Positions 43,344 to 53,735 of a DNA stretch of 64,000 bases are shown here, piece after piece (position 1 is the stretch's first letter; every line of letters begins with the position of its first letter). The position numbers and the translations under genes were made by a program. The notes under the pieces are model-generated. The model was not told where the DNA came from and made no database searches. It saw nothing but the letters and a program-made list of their open reading frames with translations. Source of the stretch: Zymoseptoria tritici IPO323 (taxonomy: Eukaryota > Ascomycota > Dothideomycetes > Mycosphaerellales > Mycosphaerellaceae); the NCBI RefSeq assembly GCF_000219625.1, contig NC_018214.1:620001-684000 (forward strand). The letters are read 5' to 3'.

Positions 43344-45341
43344 CTACCTGACAGTGACGGTCGGCGCACAGCCAGTAACAGTAGAGACCGTCCTATCGTC
43401 CTGCGTCGCCGTCGTGCTCAGCGTGGTCGTCGTCTCCGCGCTCGTCACAGTCGTCGTATCAATCCCGCTGGTCACCACCTCGGTCACGGTGCTCGCAGTT
43501 CCACTGACTATGAGTGTAGACACGGTGGTCATACTAGTCTCAGTTCTTGTGACTGTCGCCACGTTGTTGCCCTCGCTGAAAGTGAAGTCTGGGCCGCTGA
43601 ATCCGGCGTCAAGGGTAGTCGTTTGACGGCGATGCAGTGCTGGCGTCGGTTCGCCCTCTGAGTCGCAGTCTACCACCGTCACCGTTTTGACGACTTTGGT
43701 GACAAGGGTTGTAGGTGTGGGCTTGAAGTTGCCGGCAGCATCTTTCCCATAAGTAGAGATCGATCCATCCGCCGCATACGTAGGGACCGATCCATCTGCA
43801 GCATACGTAGAAGTTGAACCATCGGCTGCATAGGCTGGGATCGAACCACCATTCGCATACGCCGGAATCGAGCCACCTGTCGGGCAATCAGGAATGGAAC
43901 CACCTGCCGGATATGTAGGGACCGAGCCCGATGTAGAGGACTGGGGATCCACCACGGCCACTGGAGCGCACTCCTTAAAGCCGTCGAGTCTGCCAATGGC
44001 GAGGACGCCGAGCAAGTCACCGGACGTGCCAATGATCAAGCCGGAAAGAGAGTCGCAGGTGCAGCTCAGCTGGTCGTTGGAAGAGATGTCGCAGTCACAG
44101 GCCTCGAAGGAGTCGTCGTCGGCGGCTGCAAAGAAGATTCTTGATCCATTGGTGGACTCTTGTCTTTTTCGAAGGCCGCGGCTAGTGGGCACGCTGGCAG
44201 CGCGACCGCTGCTGTCGACGACATGGCCATTCTCGAGGAGGGCAAGAAGTGTGCCGGTGTTGCTTGCAGCGAATCGGAAGGTGTCGCCGGTCTGAATGGC
44301 ACCGTCTGAGCCGTCGGGGATACGCGGAACGCCGTACGCTTCGAGAATAAAGACTGCTTGAGTGGCCTCGAAGGCTCCAGCAGTAGTTGTGGAAGCAGTG
44401 CGGGTGGTTGTGGAAGTAGCTTCGGTATTCGTGGAAGCAGTGTTGGTATTCGTGGAGGCAGTGCTAGTAGTCACGGAAGTCGTGCCGGTACTTGTGGCAG
44501 CTGTGCCGGTAGTCGCGGAAGTCGTGTCGGTAGTTGTAGAGGCAGTGCCGATGGTTGTGGAAGCAGTACTGGAGGATGTAGAAGCAGTATCGGTGGTTAT
44601 AGAAGCAGTACCGCTGGCCGAGGAGGAGGGAGAAGTGCTTGTCGAACAACTCACGTAAGACGTCGACAAAGCGCCTGTAAGAGTTGTAGTAGGCGTCTCA
44701 CGAACCGTGGCCAAGTAGCTCGTGTCCGTAACAGTTGTGGAGGCCACAATCGAAGCAGCAACGAATGACGTGCTCGTAGAAGTCTCGATGCTGGTGACAA
44801 GAGTCGACGAGGCAACACTGAACACATACTGCGGGGTATAGTAATCTCGAAAGTCCTGAGAAGGCCCCAAGAAGCCCAAAGTCACAATGCCGGGGGCGAT
44901 AGCCGTGTTAGGAATTTGGCACGTCAATTGATCTGTCGCTGCTCCCTCGCCTGAACTTGGGAGTAGACCATCGTTGAACTCTGTGCACGTGACGACACTT
45001 GTCGGTGTGGCTGTAGTCGTAGAGCCATCGTCGTCGATGGTTGTTATCGGCTCGCCGATCGGAAAAGTGACCAAAGGCGTGACGGAGGCAGGTAGTGCAC
45101 CGATAAAACCTGGCCGGCGTGAGTACAGCTAGTTCCAGCAGTAGCAGTTGACCATACCAGGATTTTCAACCACTGAGACTGTAGCGAGTATGCCAAAGAA
45201 ATTCGTATTGCCAGGATCGAATCCGTACGAAGTGAGGAACGTGGCGGGCTGGGTCTCCACTGGCATCCCATCGAGAAAAGGGGGTCCCAATGACACCGCG
45301 CCTGCCACGTTGTTGGACTCGAAGGAGATGGCGCCTCCCAT
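43344..45341 (-). CDS. Secreted-type repeat protein, paralogue B (649 aa as called; start doubtful)
   Basis: Minus-strand exons 45158..45341 and 43344..45109 with a 48-bp intron (GTATGG...GGCCAG), joining VVENPG to FIGALPASVTPLVTF. It shares with paralogue A the blocks AISFESNNVAGAVSL, FLTSYGFDPGNTNFFGIL, DQLTCQIPNTAIAPGIVTL and the C-terminal FSGPDFTFSEGNNVATVT. Extra features: about ten 7-residue TASTTTD-like units, six 9-residue YAADGSVPT-like units, and two Kex2-type sites (RKR before QESTNG, HRR before QTTTLD). As called from MGGAIS it has no signal peptide; a signal-like stretch (LLAAIQLSIARTCFCLHH) lies just upstream in the same frame but lacks a Met and is preceded by a stop, so a missed exon, a sequence error or decay is possible. 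Confidence 0.72.
43745..43920 (-). repeat. 27-bp coding tandem repeat (9-residue units)
   Basis: About six imperfect 27-bp units inside paralogue B encode YPAGGSIPD, CPTGGSIPA, YANGGSIPA, YAADGSTST, YAADGSVPT and YAADGSIST. Neighbouring units are most alike at the downstream end, as expected from recent slippage or unequal exchange. Confidence 0.85.
44395..44640 (-). repeat. 21-bp coding tandem repeat (7-residue Ser/Thr units)
   Basis: About ten imperfect 21-bp units within paralogue B encode TASTTTD/TASTNTN-like heptads, giving a mucin-like, heavily O-glycosylatable spacer. Paralogue A has a shorter, differently repeated spacer at the same place, so the spacer has evolved faster than the flanking domains. 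Confidence 0.8.
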
Positions 45342-46758
45342 GTTGTAAGGAATGACTTCGACTGGGATGTCGAGCGAATGATGGAGACAAAAGCAAGTTC
45401 GTGCGATTGAGAGTTGGATCGCCGCGAGTAGAGAAGGTCTGCATGATTCTCATCCTTTGTACCTTTAGCATCTGCGAGAACTAGTTGGGAGACCTCAAGA
45501 AATCGAAATGAGATGGCTCCGCAAAACCGTGGGACGCCCTACGGTATGTCTCGAACGTCCCCGATATTACCGCCAGTTGCGAACCGCGCGCATGGCAGCG
45601 ACGGTTGGTTCGCGCAAGGCTGAATCTTGACATTGGAGAATGGATACCCTATTTGAATGCAACATCGTCTGAAGTAGGAGCCCGCATCGCCAAGATAGTC
45701 TTCCGTGGTATTCTTGGTTAAAGGCAAGGCGCCTCGTGGCTTTGGGGCTCCACCGGAAGGTCTGAGGCTGCCAAGCACGTCCTTGAGAACACAGATCGAT
45801 GCTCAGGAGATGCGAGCATACTGTGCGGGTGTTTATTTTATCCCGCTCGTACGAGAATGTCTCGCCGCCCAAAACAGCAGTAAGAGTCCTCTCCCTAGCG
45901 CTACCTTGGTATAGGCATCGCTTGGAGCGTTTTCGGTAAGAGCGTTTTCGGTAAGAGCGTTTTCGATAACAATCGAGCAATGTCTCGCCACTAAATACAG
46001 GAGCGTGAGGGGCTTGAATCTCCCGTAGGGCTACCTTGGTAGAGGCTTCGCTTGTAGATCGCTTGGATTGGGCAAGCCACAACGTGGTCGGAAGCGAACG
46101 GGCGGAAGCGTGAAGCCGGGGAAGGAGTATATGAACAGCCGTAACGCTCGCCTAGAAGACACATGCCGTTTTCATGCTTGTTGTTGTTGTTGTTCATGAG
46201 AGTCATCTGAGGATCCGGGGGTCGCGGCTAACCGCTTTGTCCATTGTCCTCATGCGGCTTAGGCCGCCATCGTTGCGGAGCCTGAACAGATCTCCTCCTC
46301 TGGTCATCGTGTCTAGCCGGTGGTCGTGTTGTGCTTGTGCTGCTGTCGGCAGCAGGAAGCGAGGTGATGGATGTATTCGCAGGCAGCATCCAGGTTGAAA
46401 GCTCGCTTAGTCAGTATGTTGCTGCCTTAGGGCGTCCATGCAGGTGAACGACATTCAACGATGCAATCGTTCCGTATCTGCGTCACACAATGCTTTGACC
46501 CGAGACGGACGTTTTCGGAAGACCTGGCTACCGTTGATCTATCTTCTTGCCTGAAAATTCGATTCGACAACCCCCCGCGACGATCAGCTGATACCGAAGC
46601 AGCTGGATCTACTCCTATGCTCCTCGTACAGCAGCCAGGCAAAGAACGCTCGCATCGTCTAATGTCTATCGATTGTCCATCAGGCAGCGCCCAACGCTCG
46701 CTATTACGCCCGCTCAACGCCTCTCCCGAAGAAGAACCCACCATCGCCTACCCGGTCA
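45342..46758. other. Repeat-bearing intergenic region, no gene seen
   Basis: 1.4 kb upstream of paralogue B. It includes the out-of-frame signal-like segment (45342-45460), a duplicated module, a 15-bp triplet repeat and a (GTT)n microsatellite near 46175. No open frame has coding support. Confidence 0.45.
45856..46055 (+). repeat. Duplicated module with internal 15-bp triplicate
   Basis: AATGTCTCGCC ... GCTACCTTGGTATAGGCATC at 45856-45925 recurs in diverged form from about 45979 to 46055 (GGGCTACCTTGGTAGAGGCT near the end). Between them AGCGTTTTCGGTAAG is repeated at 45926 and 45941 and, with changed end, at 45956. The layout suggests duplication followed by slippage. Confidence 0.75.
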
Positions 46759-47295
46759 TCAATACACCACAACCATCCGCCGCGAAGCACCAGAGACCAA
46801 ATACAGTCCATCCAAAGCCGCCACAAAATCCCCAACATCCACAGACCCAGAACCAACATTCTTCAGCACATCCCAGCGTCCGATACCACACTCCTCATCC
46901 ATCGCCTTCAACGCAGCCGTGATGTCGATCGGCTCAGAACCAGCGTTTGTGAAGACAATGCCGCTTGTATGCTGATATTCAATGCAAGGAGGCAACATCA
47001 CTTTCCTCGCGGGCGTGGACGTGTCCTGCGCAATGCTTTCTCCTTCGAGCAACCACCGCACTAGCTCCTTCACCTTGGCATCATCCGCCGCGATATTGAC
47101 TTCGAGGCACTCGTCGACGATTCGGCGGCACAGAAGCGCGGTGTTCCGGCCGACGAGCTCTGTGGTTGACGAGGCTGAAAATGCCGCTTCATCTTGTTCG
47201 TTGGCTAAGTGTAGCTCGAGGACTTTGGCGGAGACTTCCTGGTTGGTTCTGGTGGTTGTGATGCAGTCCGCTTCGGAGGGGATGGGATTGCCCAT
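46759..47295 (-). CDS. Hypothetical protein (178 aa)
   Basis: Single open frame starting MGNPIPSEADCITTTRTNQE. Amphipathic helical segments (VSAKVLELHLANEQDEAAFS, CRRIVDECLEVNIAADDAKV, VKELVRWLLEGESIAQ) and a C-terminal half with TNAGSEPIDITAALKAMDEE suggest a small folded alpha/beta protein. No family recognised, no signal peptide or membrane span. It lies 190 bp downstream of ATE1 on the same strand. Composition is more protein-like than that of the overlapping plus-strand frames; a small C-terminal intron cannot be excluded. Confidence 0.55.
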   Translation of the reverse strand: MGNPIPSEADCITTTRTNQEVSAKVLELHLANEQDEAAFSASSTTELVGRNTALLCRRIVDECLEVNIAADDAKVKELVRWLLEGESIAQDTSTPARKVMLPPCIEYQHTSGIVFTNAGSEPIDITAALKAMDEECGIGRWDVLKNVGSGSVDVGDFVAALDGLYLVSGASRRMVVVY

Positions 47296-47486
47296 ATTGC
47301 GCGATCGGGCGAGAGGAAAGTGCGAGATATTGTGTGTTGGTCTGACGTCGATGCGTGGTGTCGAAATCCACGATGTCGCTTGAAAAACTTGTCATTTTTC
47401 TCCTGTTGTGCGAGATGTTCCGATCACCCCGTGCGTTGCTACGGAGGACTTTCTCTTCCGCTCTCCAAGCAGGGAGCAAACGATTC

Positions 47487-49177
47487 TCACGAAAAGTTCA
47501 CCACCATCTCCCTCGCCATTTTCGGTCCAACAGCAGCCGCGAACTCCGCAAAGACTCCCTTCAATGAGTCCTTTCTCAGCAACCTATCTTCTTCACGCTC
47601 GTCCTCACCTCCGTCCCCCTCCCAAGCAACAAGTCTGTCGACTCTGACGATCTGCCCTCCTCCTACACCCACTTTCACCCTCATCGCGTCCAAGTCGACT
47701 TCCTCTTTCACTTGACTGAGGGACATGACGCCGGGCATGCCAAGCGAAAGGAGGGAGAGGTTCGACTGGGTGGCGAGGAGTGGCGTATGGTACGAATCTG
47801 GCTCGTCGTCATCGTTGTCGTCGTCTCCGTGGTCGTGTCCATCTGTACCTTCAGGAGCATCACTCCGCCGCGCCCGAAGCCTCCTCTTCTCCCGCGACCT
47901 CCCCGCAAAATTCCTCTTCTCCATCAACGCCTTGACCCCATCATCCAACTTCGTCCATTCGAAAGTGTCGAAATTTAGCACATACTGAGGTGCAAAGTCG
48001 GCTTTATACCGCATCTTCTTGCACTCGTGAATATAATACCCCATATAATAATTCTCATACCCGTCCTCCAACGCCAGTCCCGCCTCTCTCATCGCACTTA
48101 CCTTGCCCAGACTGAACTTCTCAAAGTCAGTGTGATAGATGAAGTACACCGCCGACACACCCCTCGGCAAGAGATCCAGAACAGCCATAGCGATGAGTCG
48201 GCCGTCGAGGCGGTAGAGATGGTGGTAGGAACCCAGTGCGTGGGAAGATCCATCGGGAGGGCCGGGAGAGGATACGAGAGGGGAGTCGCAGAGGAAACGA
48301 CGGAATCCGGAGCGGGAGATTTCAGAGGGTGGGTCGTGGTGGATTTGCGATTGGTAGTGGGCGTAGAGGAGGTATTTTTCTTCGGTGAAGGTGGAGGGTT
48401 CGAGGGTTAGGGTGAATTCGTGGGCGGGGGTGAGGGATTTGTGGAGGGAGGAGAGTTCGGAGGCGTGCAGGGTGGGGAGGAGGGAGAAGGTTTCCGCGGC
48501 TTTCTTTTGTCTGTTCTTTTGTCTGGGAATATTGTTAGGTGTAATGGATGTGAAGAGAGGGTGTAATGCTGACACTTTTGTTCGAGGGAATTTGAGCTTT
48601 TCTTGCTTGATGTAGTCTTCGCCGAGGACGAATTTGTTCCAGCGGTAGAGGGTTTGGCGCTGGTCTCGAGATGGTGTGAATTGCGCTGCTGGAAGTCTAG
48701 GATACAGTCAGCTTGTGGATTGATTCCAAAGGCGATATCTTGTCCTGAAGATGATACCGAATTGTGTAGTGCGGACAACATGATCGGGAGGCGTCCGGCA
48801 GGTACAGCAGGCTTCCTGACCGTCTCCACCCACGATCCATGAGCTCCTGATAGTGCTCGGGCGTGAGCCTTGTGGAGCGGACATAGTATGAAGCGCCTGT
48901 GCGTGCACGGTTAGGAGGGCCATGTGCGAATTAAAGCAGTTGACACAATATCGTCTTAAAATGCCGACATGTTTCGTGTACATGGGCAATGAAGCTTGAT
49001 CTCAGGCAGTGAGAGGGGGCAAGAGTAGAAAGAGGGTGGCATGTGATGGTTCGAAAGAGGAAATACGACTTGAGCAGTCGAGCGAAGCATGTCATGGAAC
49101 AGAAAACGCACGAGAATCGGGAGTGCGCTGACTTGTTTCGTCTCCTTTGCAGTATCCGCAGTCGCCGCTTTGATATC
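47487..49177 (-). CDS. ate1: Arginyl-tRNA--protein transferase ATE1 (first exon unresolved)
   Basis: Adds arginine from Arg-tRNA to N-terminal Asp/Glu (and oxidised Cys) of proteins, marking them for the Arg/N-degron pathway. Minus-strand exons as read: 49133..49177, 48758..48896 and 47487..48696, in compatible phase. Exon 49133..49177 carries the iron-sulfur/regulatory motif GDCGYCKGD; the next gives SASYYVRSTRLTPEHYQELM, RGWRRSG and RSCCPHYTIR; the last the catalytic domain (FRRFLCDSPLV, SAVYFIYHTDFEKFSLGKVS, YYMGYYIHECKKMRYKADF, PQYVLNFDTFEW). The intron 48897..49132 is long for this window (236 bp). The exon at 49133..49177 begins after a TTGTAG acceptor, so a short first coding exon lies upstream, near 49180-49280, but its ATG could not be fixed. 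The C-terminal tail has an acidic Asp-rich loop (GDDDNDDDEPD). Confidence 0.93.
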
Positions 49178-50244
49178 CTACAATTGAAGTCGAATACTTA
49201 GCTTGTCGTACTCTCTGCAGAACTCATACAGACCGGTGTAAGGTATGCTGTATGTAGATGACCATCGTGTACATCGACAAGGTGAAGTCAAACCCGCCTA
49301 GCTCGATGGCCAGGAATAGCGAGCACGCGGTCGGATTCAGGCTTGCAATTGGACGGTCGGACGGGCTTACCTATGGGCGTCAAAAGGGAAGTCGTCGCGC
49401 TGGAAGAGGCTGCCATCTTTGCGTGGGGATCTTGGACTGGCATGGGATGGACAGCGATCGATCTGTAGGGAAGTGTGGAGGATCTTCGATCCAGCAGAGC
49501 AGTGTGGTATGATCAGTCGAGAGGGAGCAGAAGTCGGAGCAAGATTGATTGAATCCAATAGAATATAGAACCTACAGCTCATGCCGGCCGATCCCGGAAC
49601 TGACTGTTAATCAATTGGAAACGACGGGGGCCCCGTGGCTAACCACAAATCAATGCCGGTCAATCAATATCTCCATCAAATTCATCAATCCCTCCCCCCG
49701 GCACATCCCCAAATTCCACTCCCGCGGCCCCCAATTCAATTTGGCTCGGCCTCGCGTGCCTGGTCCTTCCCTTCTCTAGCGCTGGTCCCGTATTTCTTTC
49801 CCTCCCACCCACTCCCCCCTCCCAACACTCCCATCCCACTTCTTCCTCCTCCTCCCTCCCTCCTTTCATGATGTCCTCCACACCGCTTCCTCCTCCGTGT
49901 CGCCGCCAGCGTACTCGCTCCCAACCGTCGCCCCGGCGCAAGCGGGCTTGAGCGATCACTCTTTCGTGGAGACGACAGATCATCCGGAGTCGACACGGCT
50001 TGTCGTTCACGCTCGCACCCGAGCAAGCAGAATCGATTGCTTGAAGAAAGCGTGAACAGTGCTCTTCCTCGCGACGGAAAATCGGAGTGATCATTCCACG
50101 AGTTCCGCGATTGACCGTCCAAAGGCATCTCTTCACCGCAACGAGCGCCGTTCGGACACGCGACACCGCCGAAATCGAAACTCGGCGACGACATCGATAT
50201 ACACCTACACCGACCTTGTACACTCGTTTCCTACAAAGCCCATC
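49178..50244. other. Divergent intergenic region, ate1 / Nudix gene
   Basis: About 1.07 kb containing the unresolved ate1 start and the Nudix gene's leader. Pyrimidine-rich tracts at 49680-49870 and 50090-50240 look like UTR/promoter sequence. A 207-codon minus frame (49660..50283) is the complement of that leader and is rejected as a gene. Confidence 0.45.
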
Positions 50245-50901
50245 ATGGCACAACAACAGAACGGCCAGAGCTTGCACACCCAAGCCTCTAATGGATCTTC
50301 CTCCTCCTCCTCCAACGGCGGCCGCTCAATGGAAGCCCGCGTCGGCCGTGATAAGCAACGGTAAGGAACAAACCCTCCTTCCCCATCTCCGTCCCACCCA
50401 CTCATCCTAACTCCTCGTCACAGATACGCCCCCACCGGCGAACGCCTAGTAGCAGGCGTCGTCCCCCTCTCCCCCACAAAAACCCACGTCCTCCTGATCC
50501 AATCCTCCTCCAAGTCCTCCTCCTCCTCCTCTCCTCTAAAAAAACGACACTGGGTCCTCCCCAAAGGCGGCTGGGAATCCGACGAACCCACCCCCTCCCA
50601 CGCCGCTCTACGTGAAGCCTGGGAAGAAGCCGGGATCGAATGCAGTATAACACGAGACCTCGGCACGATCGAAGAAACCCGTTCATCCACGGAGTTGCGG
50701 AAAGATAAAAAGGCGGGAGGGGAGGCTCCGAGGGCGAGGTACTTTTTCTTTGAGGTGGGGGTGAGGGTGGAGAGGGAAGAGTGGCCGGAGGGGTGGAAGA
50801 GGGAGAGGAGGTGGATGAGGTATCGAGAGGCGTTGGCGGCGTTGGGGGGGAGGGAGGAGTTGGTGGAGGCGTTGGAGAGGAGTGGGATTTTGAAGAAGTG
50901 A
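50245..50901 (+). CDS. aps1: Nudix hydrolase, diphosphoinositol-polyphosphate phosphohydrolase type (197 aa)
   Basis: Exons 50245..50360 and 50424..50901; the 63-bp intron (GTAAGG...CACAG) joins ...GRDKQR to YAPTGERLVAG. The Nudix box reads GGWESDEPTPSHAALREAWEEAGI, matching GX5EX7REUXEEXGU, with the preceding RHWVLPKGGWE typical of the DIPP/Ddp1/Aps1 subgroup, which cleaves inositol pyrophosphates, diadenosine polyphosphates and polyphosphate. An insertion of serines (SSSKSSSSSSPLKKRHW), coded by a TCC/CCT microsatellite, lengthens a loop before the box. The C-terminus (RWMRYREALAALGGREELVE) fits the family's final helix. Probably cytosolic; no targeting signal. Convergent with mob1. Confidence 0.92.
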
Positions 50902-51608
50902 GCGAGGGGTTTGGGGGAGGATGTAATGTGATGAGAATTGAGGGCCATGGTTGAAGCATGTGATGTCGGATGGAGCATCTGAGAGCGGAATGGTTGGCTT
51001 CCGCAGCTATGAGCAAAAGGGAGGGCAGAGGACGAAAAGTTCGACTCGGAGGAAGTTCTTCTTCAGGACGTATCGCATGGAAGACAGTAATGGAGCGACG
51101 AATTGATTTGTTCACGAAGGGTGGCAGACGGACATCCCTGACATTTCGATTCAACGAAGACGGGGGGTTTCCGGTCACATTATGGAGCATCATCACACCG
51201 GCGACGAAAACGCCGCATGATACACGAGTTCCTGAAGAGAAGCACAGGAGCCTCTTGAAACGCCCAGTCTCCACAACATCTTCGCACAAGTTAGGCGTTG
51301 ACCTCAAGGAGTCTACACAAAGTTGCAAATTGGAATTGACTTCAGACTCGAAGCTTCGTGCTTGAATACAACTTGCATTCGCGTTGCCTGCTCATGGCCC
51401 TGTCCGCTTGGAACCACTCCCTGTGGCTCGTGATCGCCAGTGGTCTCCCGCAAACAAAACTCCAGATCAAAACGCCTGTATCAAAACATCTCAATGTCGC
51501 CGTGTTGTTACACTGGTATTCCATGTATCCTTCCTCAACGCCGTAGACCTGTCCATCTTCTCTGTCGCTTCTCCCTCTTCCTGTCTCTCAACCTCAACCA
51601 ATCCCCGT

Positions 51609-52704
51609 CTAATCACTCCGCAACATGCTCTCCACCAACTCCCCTAGTGGCCCATACCACTCCCCCTTCTTATCCCCCTTCCCATCACTCAACCCAAACT
51701 CCTCTACAAACAACACATAATGCTTGAACCCAGTATTCAAATGCGGCTCCAATCCCAGTCCTCTCACCACGCCATAGTGATGACAGTAAATGTGCGCGTA
51801 CACCCGATACAATCTCTTGAAAATCGTGCGAATCGTGGCGGAGAAGTTTGAAGGGAAGGGTACACCTGGGTGGGTGGGGAAGAGGGTCGAGTTGGAGAGG
51901 TGGGCGGAGGTCCAGGAGAGGAGGTGCGAGATGTAGGTGGGTGCGGGGAGGCGGGTGGGTTTGGGGAACGAGGGAGGGTCGTGCCAGAGGTATTCGAATT
52001 CGTCGGTGGCTTTCATTTCGGGACAGGTTGTGGGGGAGCAGAATTCGGTGATGGCGCCGTAGAGGAGGTTGATTTGGTTGTAGAAGTCGACGACTGGGCA
52101 GGAGTACCACTGTTAGCAAATTCGGGCGGTTTGTAGCAGATGCAGATATCCTACCATTGACGGCCAACCACTCATCTCTGTCTTCACCCTCCGGCAGCTG
52201 AACGACTTTGCGTAAACTGCCGCTTCCGAGCGTCGCTTCGGCGAATTGCTTCAATTGCCAGCCACTGGTTCCCTTGGTACGTTTCGCGGGTTGGAAAGCG
52301 GAGCGTTGCGTGCGAGCATTGCTGTTGCTGCGGGAGAAGAGATCAGTTCTTGTTGTTGCGACTTCCACGAATCCATATCCCATTGCTTTCTTGTCGCGAT
52401 GTGTCTCGTGATGACGATATTCATGGCGGACGGGAAAGGGGATGTTGTCGCGTGGAGAGTTGTTGGTCTTGGGTGACTTCTTGCTGCTGTGATTGAGGCT
52501 GTAATTGTCCGAATCGAAGACGTGTTGGATATGGCGTTGGAGTGGCGAGTGAAAGATGGATTGCGGACTGACGGGATCCATTGCGTGGTGGGATTCGGAG
52601 TGCGCGAGAATGTCGGAGTGCAGGGCGGGCAGGGGACGGGGTGGAGTGGAGTAGGGTTGAGGAGGAGAGCTGTGCACGAACATTGTGTTGATGAAGGAGG
52701 TCAT
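51609..52704 (-). CDS. mob1: MOB kinase activator Mob1 (226 aa if long intron removed, 344 aa if retained)
   Basis: Binds and activates NDR-family kinases, here probably Dbf2 of the septation/mitotic exit network. Preferred exons on the minus strand are 52682..52704, 52155..52327 and 51609..52093. The last intron (61 bp, GTAGGA...GCCCAG) is certain since it restores [19 protein letters not shown]. The first, 52328..52681, is 354 nt, a multiple of three with no stop; splicing it gives [20 protein letters not shown], which matches the usual Mob1 start, so it is favoured despite a weak GTTCGT donor. Core motifs: [40 protein letters not shown] (zinc Cys pair), [15 protein letters not shown] (zinc His pair), [16 protein letters not shown] and the terminal ESMLRSD. 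Confidence 0.94.
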
Positions 52705-53735
52705 GGTAATGGAGAGAAATATTGGTCGTCGGTACCAGTCGACTCAGTTGTTGGTCTGCATTCCACTTGGTCAGCTGGGTGAAGATGAAAGTGATTGCGG
52801 CACGTAGGAGAGCAGTACCTGTGGGTGACTTGCAGTTGGTCGGAACCGTGGTACGGGTGAGAACGAGTGTGTTGGTAGCGAGTGAAGAGACGCGAGGAGA
52901 TGGGGTTGTCGAACCGGCGGAGCGAGCGAGATGAAGTCTGGTGTTGTGCAAACGTTGGAGGTCGTTGGAGGTCGTGAGGTCGCTTCCCAGGTTCACGTCA
53001 CGAGTGCCAAGAGATGTAAACACCCAAACAGCGGGAAGGAGTGCCCTTGACGACCGACCTCACCTCGTCTTTACTCATTGTCTTATTACCTTTTCATTAC
53101 TACTTCCTGACAACAACATCACTCAGTCTCATGGCAGTCGAAACCAAGTCATGGCTATGTTCTGCGATGGAACAGTGCGCTTTTATTCAGCCGCTGCTGC
53201 GAAGGAACCCGTTGTCAGGCCGGCAGATGCACTTTCAGAAGAGCGTCCAACCGGCATCGATCACCCGATGCTCGCGACGAAACAAGACTTCGCTGGAGGG
53301 AGGGCAGATGGAATGGAATGCAGGATCTCGGCTTGATGCCCACGATCAAGAGAGCGTCGTTCGATCTAGGACGCACGACAACGTTGGTGTGGGCGGCCCT
53401 GACAATATCGCGGCAATTGGCTTCCACTCAGCCCGACCTTTCACTCGTGAGATTTCTCTCCCATTCCATGCTTCTTCTTCACTCTGAGCACCTTTGAGCA
53501 CTCATCCCTCAGATTCAGCAAGATCAGCGCAGCATCTTTTTTTGCGGTGTTCTTACTCTTTGCATATGTGTGGTTGTTTTGAGGCCTTGTTGACAGTCCG
53601 CGTGGGCATGACGACTCCAGGCAAACGCTGCAGTTTAGAGTCATGCGTGAAATTTCTGCTGTTCTGCCTCTTTACTCCTCCTCAAGCCAAACACCAAGCG
53701 GTTCAGGATAATCAAGACGACCCCGTCGATCAGCT
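52705..53735. other. Divergent intergenic region, mob1 / multi-zinc gene
   Basis: About 1.03 kb between head-to-head genes. Frames of 130-150 codons at 52941-53487 on the plus strand overlap each other and have no family features. A short duplication GGAGGTCGTTGGAGGTCGT occurs at about 52958. Confidence 0.45.

Noticed and set aside
44358..44768. Ser/Gly-rich plus-strand frame with repeats
   Set aside because: Antisense of the heptad-repeat region of paralogue B; its repeats simply mirror that gene.
49660..50283. 207-codon minus frame over the Nudix gene leader
   Set aside because: It is the complement of a pyrimidine-rich leader and overlaps the Nudix start codon; Arg/Gly/Glu-rich artefact.
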